Positions 51,208 through 57,580 of a stretch of 57,580 nt of DNA are shown here, piece by piece. Positions within the stretch are counted from its first letter, which is position 1. The number at the start of each line of letters is the position of its first letter. The stretch is taken from positions 1-57,580 of the forward strand of contig JAAKFI010000005.1 of the NCBI GenBank assembly GCA_011065125.1. The letters are read 5' to 3'. Below the pieces are notes generated by a model. The model searched no databases, had not been told where the DNA came from, and saw only the letters and a list, made by a program, of their open reading frames with translations. This DNA is from Candidatus Anoxychlamydiales bacterium (lineage in GTDB: Bacteria > Chlamydiota > Chlamydiia > Chlamydiales > SM23-39). The position numbers were made by a program, and so were the translations under genes.

Positions 51208-52548
51208 ATGCAAGATATACAAAACAAAAACATATTAACAGTTTCACAAATTACTTTTGCTATAAAAAATTTACTTGAAAGAAGTTATAGATCTATTCTA
51301 ATCAAAGGAGAAATTAGCAATTTCAAAAAACAATCTTCAGGCCATTTATATTTCAGTTTAAAAGATAACAATGCTCAGATTTCTTGTGCTATGTTTAAAA
51401 ATAATTCTTTTTCTCTAAAACAACTTCCAAAAGATGGTGATGAAGTAATTGTACAATGTGAGATGAGCGTTTATCCTCCAAGAGGCAATTATCAATTAAT
51501 TGTTAGAAGTTTATCATACGTTGGAATTGGAGAACTTTTACAAAAACTTCATTTTTTAAAAGAGAAATTAAAAAATAAAGGATATTTTGATCCAATCAAT
51601 AAAAAAAAGATACCCATGCTTCCTAAAACAATTGGAGTAATCACATCCCCTACAGGTAGCGTTATTAGAGACATTTTAAATGTTTTAAAAAGAAGAGCTC
51701 AAAATTTTCATTTAATATTAAATCCGGTAAAAGTACAAGGCGACGGAGCTAAAGAAGAAATCACAAAAGCAATTTATGATCTTAACAAATATAACTTAGT
51801 AGATGTGATAATAATAGCAAGAGGAGGAGGATCTTTAGAAGATTTATGGGCATTTAATGAAGAGATTGTAGCTGATGCTATATATGAATCAAAAATCCCA
51901 GTAATCTCAGCTATAGGCCATGAAACAGATATGTCTATTAGTGATTTTGTAGCGGACATAAGAGCTCCAACTCCATCTGCTGCTGCTGAAATAGTTGTAA
52001 AAGAAAAAAGCACTCTACTAGATACCCTTTTAAATTTTAAACATCAAATTTATAAATCTTTAATAAATCAAAAAAATACTTATAAATTAAATTTAGATAA
52101 TATTAAAAAACATCTTGTATTTTCTTCATCCAATGTAATTTTAAGAGAGAAATATCAAATGTTAGATGAGATAAAATCAAATGTTTTTTCTAAAATGGAT
52201 ACTATTTTACAAAGAAAAAAAGAAGCTTTAGAAATTAGAAAAAAACAGTTAAATTCAATAAAACCAAATAATCAAATAATTAATTTACAAGAAAATTTAA
52301 GTATTATTAAAAAAAGATTATATTTAGCAATCAATAATACTTTAGACATACATAAAGAAAGATTTATTAAATTAAAAAACCATTTAAATGATCTAAATCC
52401 AAAAAAATTACTTAAAAAAGGATATAGTATTTTGTATAATAAAGACTCATCTATTATCCTTAGCAAACAAGATGTAAATATAAATGAAAATATCACTGCA
52501 ATTGTAAGTGATGGTAAAATAATCACAAAAGTAGAAAAAAAATTATGA
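51208..52548 (+). CDS. xseA: Exodeoxyribonuclease VII large subunit
   Basis: A 446-residue subunit of ExoVII, which cuts single-stranded DNA into short oligonucleotides. The N-terminal OB domain contains ILIKGEISNFKKQSSGHLYF and RGNYQLIVR; the catalytic domain contains IGVITSPTGSVIRDIL, IIARGGGSLEDLWAFNEE and SAIGHETDMSISDFVADIRA. A long coiled-coil (residues about 270-400) and a small C-terminal part follow. It overlaps xseB as ATGA. Length is normal. Confidence 0.96.
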   Translation: MQDIQNKNILTVSQITFAIKNLLERSYRSILIKGEISNFKKQSSGHLYFSLKDNNAQISCAMFKNNSFSLKQLPKDGDEVIVQCEMSVYPPRGNYQLIVRSLSYVGIGELLQKLHFLKEKLKNKGYFDPINKKKIPMLPKTIGVITSPTGSVIRDILNVLKRRAQNFHLILNPVKVQGDGAKEEITKAIYDLNKYNLVDVIIIARGGGSLEDLWAFNEEIVADAIYESKIPVISAIGHETDMSISDFVADIRAPTPSAAAEIVVKEKSTLLDTLLNFKHQIYKSLINQKNTYKLNLDNIKKHLVFSSSNVILREKYQMLDEIKSNVFSKMDTILQRKKEALEIRKKQLNSIKPNNQIINLQENLSIIKKRLYLAINNTLDIHKERFIKLKNHLNDLNPKKLLKKGYSILYNKDSSIILSKQDVNINENITAIVSDGKIITKVEKKL

Positions 52549-52805
52549 AAGAGATGGAATTTGAAAAAGCCTTTGAAAGGTTGGAAGAGATCCTTCAAAA
52601 TATGAATGAAAATAAAATTAGCTTAGATAACTCTTTAAAACTTTTTGAAGAAGCAGATCTTTTAATTAAAACATGTAATAAAAAACTTTTAGATGCTGAG
52701 AGCAAAATAGAAACTTTAATTAAAAATAGAGATCAAGATTTAAAAATTGATGAAAATGGACCTGTAAAAGAAAATTTTAATATGGATACAAATCAAGTTT
52801 TATAA
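52545..52805 (+). CDS. xseB: Exodeoxyribonuclease VII small subunit
   Basis: An 86-residue helical hairpin protein that wraps the coiled coil of XseA. The family motif is FEKAFERLEEILQNMNENKI followed by SLDNSLKLFEEADLLIKTC. The last 20 residues are variable. The ATG overlaps the xseA stop and the stop is directly followed by dxs, giving the xseA-xseB-dxs order that is frequent in bacteria (often with ispA between, which here lies at 30718 instead). Confidence 0.95.
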   Translation: MKEMEFEKAFERLEEILQNMNENKISLDNSLKLFEEADLLIKTCNKKLLDAESKIETLIKNRDQDLKIDENGPVKENFNMDTNQVL

Positions 52806-54716
52806 ATGGAAATTTTAAAAAATATAAAAGGCCCAAAAGATATAAAAAATTTAAGCATAGATGACTTAAATATTTTATCAAATGAGATTAGACAAAGAAT
52901 AATAAATGTCTTATCTAAAAATGGTGGTCATTTAGCATCTAATTTAGGAGCTGTAGAATTAACTATTGCTATGCACTATGTTTTTAATTCTCCAATTGAT
53001 AAATTTATATTTGATGTATCTCATCAAACTTATACTCATAAGCTTTTAACTAACCGAAACAAAGACTTTGATACCATAAGAGAATTTAATGGTCTTTGTG
53101 GTTTTTCTAATCCAAAAGAGTCTATTCATGATCATTTTTATCAAGGGCATGCCGGAACTAGTGTATCCCTTTCTCTTGGGCTTGCAAAAAAAAGAGATCT
53201 ATTAAAAGAAGATGAGCATATTTTATCATTTATTGGCGATGCATCTTTAACTTGTGGTCTTACTCTAGAAGCTCTAAATAATATTGATAAATCTTTAAAA
53301 AAATTTATTATTATTTTAAATGATAATGATATGGCTATTTCTAAAAATGTTGGAAATATAAAAAACATACTTAGAAAAATATTATCAAATCCAAAAGCAA
53401 ATAAATTTTATTTAGAAATCCAAAACCTTTTACTTAAAATCCCAACTCTTGGAAAAAAACTAGTAAAACAAAATGAAATCATAATAGATGGAATAAAAAA
53501 AATTGTAACACCTGCTGCTTTCTTTGATTATTTCAATTTATCTTATACTGGACCAATAGATGGTCATGACATTAAAAAATTAATAGATACTTTTAACAAT
53601 ATTAAAAACAGAGACAAGCCTATTGTTTTACATGTACTTACCACTAAGGGAAAAGGCATGGAAAAAGCTATTTTAAATCCTATTTCTTATCACGGCGTAA
53701 AACCTTTTAATATTGAAACTGGAAATTTTTTACCTTCTGGTTCTAAAACAACTTTTCCAAAAACCTTTGGAAAGGAGATGGTAAAACTAGCAAATAAAAA
53801 TTCAAATATTGCAGTTGTAAATCCTGCAATGTTAAAAGGCTCTTCCTTAGATGAATTTCAAAAGAGTTATCCAGATAGATGTTTTGATGTAGGGATAGCT
53901 GAAGGACACTGCCTAACTTTTGCTGCAGGATTAGCTCAATCAAAAAAATTAAATATTGTAGTATCAATATATTCAACTTTTATACAAAGAGCTTTTGATA
54001 ATTTATACCATGATATTTGCCTTCAAAACCTTCCAATTGTTATAGCAATTGATAGAGCTGGAATATCAGGACCAGACGGCGCTACTCACCATGGGATTTA
54101 TGATATTGCTTTTTTAAATGCTATGCCCAATTTAATAATATCACAACCAAGAGATGCAAACATTTTAAAAGACTTGCTTCACTCTGCTTTTGATTTTAAA
54201 AAACCAATAGCTATTAGATATCCAAATTTAGAAACTATAGAAAATAAAGAAGCTAAAAAACTTACGTTAAATTCTTTTGATATTCTATCAAAAGGAGAAG
54301 ATCTTTTAATTATTTCAATTGGTCATATGTTTGAAATAGCAAAAAAAACAAAAGACCTTTTACTTAAAAAAAACATAAACCCAACTATTTTAGATCCAAT
54401 CTTTTTAAAACCCTTAAACAAAAAATTATTTTTAGATTTATTATCATCTCATAAATATGTAGTTACTATTGAAGAAAATAGTATTAAATCATCATTTGCT
54501 TCTATCTTAAACACTTTCATAGTAGAAAATGCATTAGATGTAAAAGTTTTAAATTTTGCTCTTCCTGATCAGTTCATTGAACATGGAAAAAACATAGATC
54601 TCTTAAACTATTATGGATTAAATGAAAAAAATATCTCTTCTAAAATATTAAATAATTTCTATACTGATATTTTAAAGAAGGATAAAAAATATGATTATAG
54701 CCCTATTTGCAAATGA
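52806..54716 (+). CDS. dxs: 1-deoxy-D-xylulose-5-phosphate synthase
   Basis: A 636-residue thiamine diphosphate enzyme that joins pyruvate and glyceraldehyde 3-phosphate, the entry step of the MEP isoprenoid pathway. The motifs seen are HLASNLGAVELTIAMHYVF, the ThDP/Mg site FIGDASLTCGLTLEALNNID, FNLSYTGPIDGHDI, and the pyrimidine-domain FDVGIAEGHCLTFAAGLA (Gly-His where AEQH is more usual), then AIDRAGISGPDGATHHGIYD. The C-terminal domain has the MF...LKPLN region. Both substrates are near products of Pyk and TpiA, encoded in this window. It overlaps nadK by 26 bases. Confidence 0.96.
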   Translation: MEILKNIKGPKDIKNLSIDDLNILSNEIRQRIINVLSKNGGHLASNLGAVELTIAMHYVFNSPIDKFIFDVSHQTYTHKLLTNRNKDFDTIREFNGLCGFSNPKESIHDHFYQGHAGTSVSLSLGLAKKRDLLKEDEHILSFIGDASLTCGLTLEALNNIDKSLKKFIIILNDNDMAISKNVGNIKNILRKILSNPKANKFYLEIQNLLLKIPTLGKKLVKQNEIIIDGIKKIVTPAAFFDYFNLSYTGPIDGHDIKKLIDTFNNIKNRDKPIVLHVLTTKGKGMEKAILNPISYHGVKPFNIETGNFLPSGSKTTFPKTFGKEMVKLANKNSNIAVVNPAMLKGSSLDEFQKSYPDRCFDVGIAEGHCLTFAAGLAQSKKLNIVVSIYSTFIQRAFDNLYHDICLQNLPIVIAIDRAGISGPDGATHHGIYDIAFLNAMPNLIISQPRDANILKDLLHSAFDFKKPIAIRYPNLETIENKEAKKLTLNSFDILSKGEDLLIISIGHMFEIAKKTKDLLLKKNINPTILDPIFLKPLNKKLFLDLLSSHKYVVTIEENSIKSSFASILNTFIVENALDVKVLNFALPDQFIEHGKNIDLLNYYGLNEKNISSKILNNFYTDILKKDKKYDYSPICK

Positions 54717-55542
54717 GACAAAGCCAAATTCTTTTAAACTAGCAAAAGATATATCTTCTTTTTTAAAAAAACATAAAATTCAAGTTGTTACAAAAGATAA
54801 CATAGCTAAAAAAATTGATGCTCTTCCCCTTTCAAAAATTAAAAAGAAAAAAATAGATTTTTTAATAACCATGGGTGGTGATGGAACTATTTTAGAACAT
54901 ACTCATAAATATTTAAATTTAGAAGCAGCAGTTATTGGCATTAACTTGGGTTATTTGGGCTTTATGGCTGACATTCCTGAAAATGACATATACCCCTCTC
55001 TTAAAGAGCTTATAGACGGTCAATACAAAATAGATGAAAGGATTATATTAGAAGGAAAAATATCTAATAAAAAAAGTTTTTTTTCAATAAATGAAGTTGT
55101 TTTTCACAGAGCTACAAATCCCTCTTTAATAGATCTAAAAGTAAATATAAATAAAAACTATTTAAATACCTTTGCAGCGGATGGGTTAATAGTATCTACC
55201 CCAAATGGTTCCACGGCTTATTCCTTAGCTGCTGGAGGTCCTATTTTATCTCCTGATCTAAATGGGTTGGTGCTAACACCAATATCGCCTCATACAATAT
55301 CTAATAGACCTTTTGTTTTTTCATCAAATGATATTATTGAAATAAAATATATATCTAATAAAAAAAATAATATAGAAGTATATTCTGATGGTATTTTGTA
55401 TCATAAAATGAAATCAAATGAATCTTTAACTCTTAAAAAAAGCAAAAAAACATTTAAATTAGTAAAACTCAAAAGACATAATTATTATTTAACACTAAGA
55501 ACTAAATTAAACTGGTCTGGAAAACTAATGCTAACAAATTAA
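54691..55542 (+). CDS. nadK: NAD kinase
   Basis: A 283-residue enzyme that phosphorylates NAD to NADP. The ATP/NAD motif is MGGDGTILEHTHKY (near residue 63), followed by VIGINLGYLGFMAD and the second motif STPNGSTAYSLAAGGPIL; PISPHTISNRPFVF completes the active site. AAGGA precedes the ATG, which lies inside the end of dxs. It is likely the last gene of xseA-xseB-dxs-nadK. Confidence 0.95.
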   Translation: MIIALFANETKPNSFKLAKDISSFLKKHKIQVVTKDNIAKKIDALPLSKIKKKKIDFLITMGGDGTILEHTHKYLNLEAAVIGINLGYLGFMADIPENDIYPSLKELIDGQYKIDERIILEGKISNKKSFFSINEVVFHRATNPSLIDLKVNINKNYLNTFAADGLIVSTPNGSTAYSLAAGGPILSPDLNGLVLTPISPHTISNRPFVFSSNDIIEIKYISNKKNNIEVYSDGILYHKMKSNESLTLKKSKKTFKLVKLKRHNYYLTLRTKLNWSGKLMLTN

Positions 55543-55641
55543 CTTTTCAATCAAGCTAATTTTTATTTAAATTTAATTAGCTATTAAATATATAAACTCA
55601 TCTGATATCATATTCTTAAAATTTTACAAAAGCAGTTTCCC

Positions 55642-56919
55642 TTGAAATTTAAAGATATAAATTTACACCCTTTGATATTAAAGGCAATTAAAGATAGTAA
55701 ATATGAAGATGCAACGCCTATTCAAGCTAAATCAATTCCAGAAATATTAAAAGGATCTGATATACTTGCATCCGCACATACAGGAACTGGAAAGACAGCA
55801 GCTTTTTTACTTCCAGCATTGCATAAATTAGCAAATCAAAACACAAAATCAAAAAATGCTAAAGTTTTAATTTTAGTACCAACTAGAGAACTTGCTCTTC
55901 AGGTATATAAACAAGCATTAAAATATTCAAGATATTTAAGAAATATTAAAACTGTATGCATATATGGAGGAATTCCATATTACAAACAAAGAAAAGAGCT
56001 TAATAAAAAACATGACATTTTAATAGCTACACCTGGAAGATTAATAGATTATTTAGATAATGATAAAATATCTTTAAATGAAATTGAGTTATTAATTTTA
56101 GATGAAGCAGATAGAATGCTTGATATGGGTTTTATTCAACCTGTTAAAAAAATAGCTAGAAGTTCCTCATCAAAAAGACAAACACTTTTATTTTCAGCAA
56201 CTTTAAAAAACAGTATATTAAACTTAACTAAAGACCTTTTAAAAAATCCAATTACTATCAAAACAAATGATAAAGATATTAATTTAAAAAATATCAAACA
56301 TTACTTATATAAAGCTGATGATTTAAATCATAAATTAAAACTTTTAAATCACTTTTTAGATGATGAAAAATTAACTAAAGCAATTATTTTTACATCTACT
56401 AAATCTTTTTCTGAAACCCTTTGCAAAAAACTTAAAGAAACTGGTCATAAAATCGAATTTTTACATGGAGATATCCCTCAAAGAAAAAGAGAGAGAATCA
56501 TAGCTTATTTTTCTCAAAATAAAACAAAGCATTTAATTGCAACCGATGTTGCAGCTAGAGGAATTGACGTTAAAAACATATCACATGTTATAAACTTTGA
56601 TATACCAATGTGCGCTGAAGATTATATTCATAGAATAGGCAGAACTGGAAGAGCTAATGAAAATGGGACTGCATATTCATTTTCATTGAATAAAGACACC
56701 AAAAAAATAAATGAAATTGAAAATCTTCTTTCTAAAAAAATAGATTCAGCAACTGTTGAAGGTTTAGAGCCTAAAGAAAGGCCTAAACAAAGAAAAGAGT
56801 TTGGAAAAAAGGACTTTAAAAAAGGTTTTAAAAAGAAATTTTTTAAAAAATCCTTTAAAAAATCTAATGGTTCAAAAAACAAAAATTTCAATAATAAATC
56901 ACAAAAAACTTTTAGATAG
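55642..56919 (+). CDS. DEAD-box RNA helicase (RhlE-like)
   Basis: A 425-residue ATP-dependent RNA helicase. The motifs in order are the Q motif region DATPIQAKSIPEI, AHTGTGKTAAFLLP, VPTRELALQV, TPGRLIDYL, DEADRMLDMG, LFSATLK, FTSTKSFSE, ATDVAARGIDVK and HRIGRTGRA. A Lys/Phe-rich basic tail of about 50 residues (KKFFKKSFKKSNGSKNKN) probably binds RNA. The frame starts with TTG at 55642, giving MKFKDINLHP, which fits the family start. It is a single-gene unit closed by a strong terminator; probable roles are ribosome assembly or RNA decay. Confidence 0.95.
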   Translation: MKFKDINLHPLILKAIKDSKYEDATPIQAKSIPEILKGSDILASAHTGTGKTAAFLLPALHKLANQNTKSKNAKVLILVPTRELALQVYKQALKYSRYLRNIKTVCIYGGIPYYKQRKELNKKHDILIATPGRLIDYLDNDKISLNEIELLILDEADRMLDMGFIQPVKKIARSSSSKRQTLLFSATLKNSILNLTKDLLKNPITIKTNDKDINLKNIKHYLYKADDLNHKLKLLNHFLDDEKLTKAIIFTSTKSFSETLCKKLKETGHKIEFLHGDIPQRKRERIIAYFSQNKTKHLIATDVAARGIDVKNISHVINFDIPMCAEDYIHRIGRTGRANENGTAYSFSLNKDTKKINEIENLLSKKIDSATVEGLEPKERPKQRKEFGKKDFKKGFKKKFFKKSFKKSNGSKNKNFNNKSQKTFR

Positions 56920-56942
56920 AAAAAATCTATTAATCACTTAAA

Positions 56943-56984
56943 AAAAGAAACAATTTTTATATATGAATAAAAATTGTTTCTTTT
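56943..56984 (+). terminator. Intrinsic terminator after the DEAD-box gene
   Basis: An 18-base perfect inverted repeat (AAAAGAAACAATTTTTAT and its complement) with a six-base loop ATATGA follows the helicase stop by 24 bases and ends in TTTT. The symmetry allows it to act also on the convergent minus-strand gene at 57011. Confidence 0.85.
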
Positions 56985-57010
56985 AGTAATTTTGAATAAT
57001 TTAATTACAA

Positions 57011-57409
57011 TTAACCCACTGAATTTAGAGGTATCTCAAAGAATCTTCCAGATAAAACTATTTGTTTTGCAGTTGATTCAAATTCAGCCACTCTATAGCA
57101 GAAAGGGTTTATTAGAAAATTAAATACAGACCAAACTATTGCAAAAGATGAGCTTTTAAGCCATTCAGCTGAATTATTAAAAATTTTACTTGTAAATGGA
57201 AGTGATAAAGTTGATAGGGCTGTAAATACAGTTGCAACAGCAGTTTCTACTAATGCTACTGTTGTAATAACTGGATAAACTGCCTGAGCTGCTACCTTTG
57301 GTAGTATACTTGGTTTATTTCTTAAGTAATTTACCGGCTGCATTAAAGCTGCAGATAAGCTTTTTGAAATATAAGCCGCATATGATGGATTAGATGAAAG
57401 AGTTGCCAT
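57011..57409 (-). CDS. Hypothetical hydrophobic protein
   Basis: No family recognised. The 132-residue protein has an N-terminus rich in Ser/Ala/Tyr (MATLSSNPSYAAYISKSLSA) and a hydrophobic core of two to three helices (residues about 38-70, AVYPVITTVALVETAVATVF; and 85-105, SFAIVWSVFNFLINPFCY). There is no cleavable signal peptide. AGGAG lies seven bases before the ATG, so translation should be efficient. The bilobed hydrophobic region and solitary position again recall small inclusion-membrane proteins; a structural membrane protein is also possible. Confidence 0.62.
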   Translation of the reverse strand: MATLSSNPSYAAYISKSLSAALMQPVNYLRNKPSILPKVAAQAVYPVITTVALVETAVATVFTALSTLSLPFTSKIFNNSAEWLKSSSFAIVWSVFNFLINPFCYRVAEFESTAKQIVLSGRFFEIPLNSVG

Positions 57410-57580
57410 ATTATTTCTCCTAGGTTAAATTTTATGCCTATAGTTTAACACATTTGTTTTTTTTTACAATTAATAATATTCTTAAAATAAATTAATTATA
57501 ATTATAAAAAAAACTTTAAATAAAGTTTATTGATAGAAAAAAGCTCTCTAAAGCAACTTTTAATTTTATATTTCTTGAAA

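Noticed and set aside
57502-57579. Minus-strand frame open from the right edge, 25 codons
   Set aside because: Too short, AT-rich and without any recognisable motif; it cannot be told from non-coding DNA.
1-57580. CRISPR arrays, rRNA genes, complete insertion sequences or prophage
   Set aside because: I saw no regularly spaced repeats, no rRNA sequence, no intact transposase and no phage structural genes in the window.

Overview
The window is very AT-rich (I judge roughly a quarter G+C by eye). It reads as chromosome of a member of the phylum Chlamydiae, probably an environmental, protist-associated lineage rather than Chlamydia itself. The diagnostic gene is a tandemly duplicated 1875-residue UvrA (four ATPase domains in one chain), a known chlamydial peculiarity. 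Several gene blocks also match chlamydial gene order as I remember it: nusB-infC-rpmI-rplT-pheS, diadenylate cyclase-YbbR-acyltransferase, tpiA-xseA-xseB-dxs with pyk/uvrA, rpmG followed by a LolCE/LolD-like pair, and two small basic proteins followed by ybeY and a CBS-domain membrane protein. The species cannot be named from the sequence alone.

Layout. Bases 1-4360 are an accessory island on the 3' side of a tRNA-Ser(UGA) gene. It holds the start of a large protein that looks like an SF1 helicase, a decayed HTH gene, a recombinase/transposase-like fragment, the C-terminal remnant of a serine protease with richer base composition, an intact HTH-FRG two-gene operon, an F-box protein with a long Ala-rich tract, and a third, truncated HTH copy abutting the tRNA. 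Bases 4362-9516 are a housekeeping minus-strand block (tRNA-Ser, pheS, rplT, rpmI, infC, then PHP phosphatase, murB, nusB) interrupted by plus-strand mnmM. Bases 9714-15539 run on the plus strand: a DnaQ-like exonuclease, then cdaA-ybbR-glycosyltransferase-LpxL-like acyltransferase-rsmE. Bases 15748-25218 hold a putative secreted protein, divergent pyk and uvrA, an unknown gene and a lipid kinase. Bases 25349-37931 are almost all plus strand: tsaD, rpmG, a LolCDE-like transporter, ugd, ispA, a phosphoglycosyl transferase, galE, an MreD-like membrane protein, suhB, folD, rnr and mpg. Bases 37998-43834 carry two DUF502 proteins, holC, two small basic proteins, ybeY, a CorC-like protein and a DUF3604 protein. 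From 43891 to the end come a bidirectional terminator, an Inc-like hypothetical, a HEAT-repeat protein and LptD, a Ser/Thr/Pro-rich hypothetical, def-secG-tpiA on the minus strand, xseA-xseB-dxs-nadK on the plus strand, a DEAD-box helicase and a last small hydrophobic hypothetical.

How the genes fit together. The cell makes an outer membrane with lipid A-like lipid (acyltransferase, LptD, Lol-like system), isoprenoids by the MEP route (dxs, ispA), a surface glycan (ugd, galE, phosphoglycosyl transferase, GT4), peptidoglycan precursor (murB) and c-di-AMP (cdaA). Four short genes without recognisable families (15748, 43952, 49059, 57011) have good ribosome binding sites, low-complexity or hydrophobic composition and solitary promoters. 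They are the best candidates for secreted or inclusion-type host-interaction proteins, alongside the F-box protein in the island.

The most unusual part is the tRNA-Ser island. Its overlapping HTH-FRG operon, and two decayed copies of the same HTH gene on either side, look like a repeatedly acquired toxin-antitoxin-like or defence module. Function statements rest on motif recognition by eye; no database search was run.
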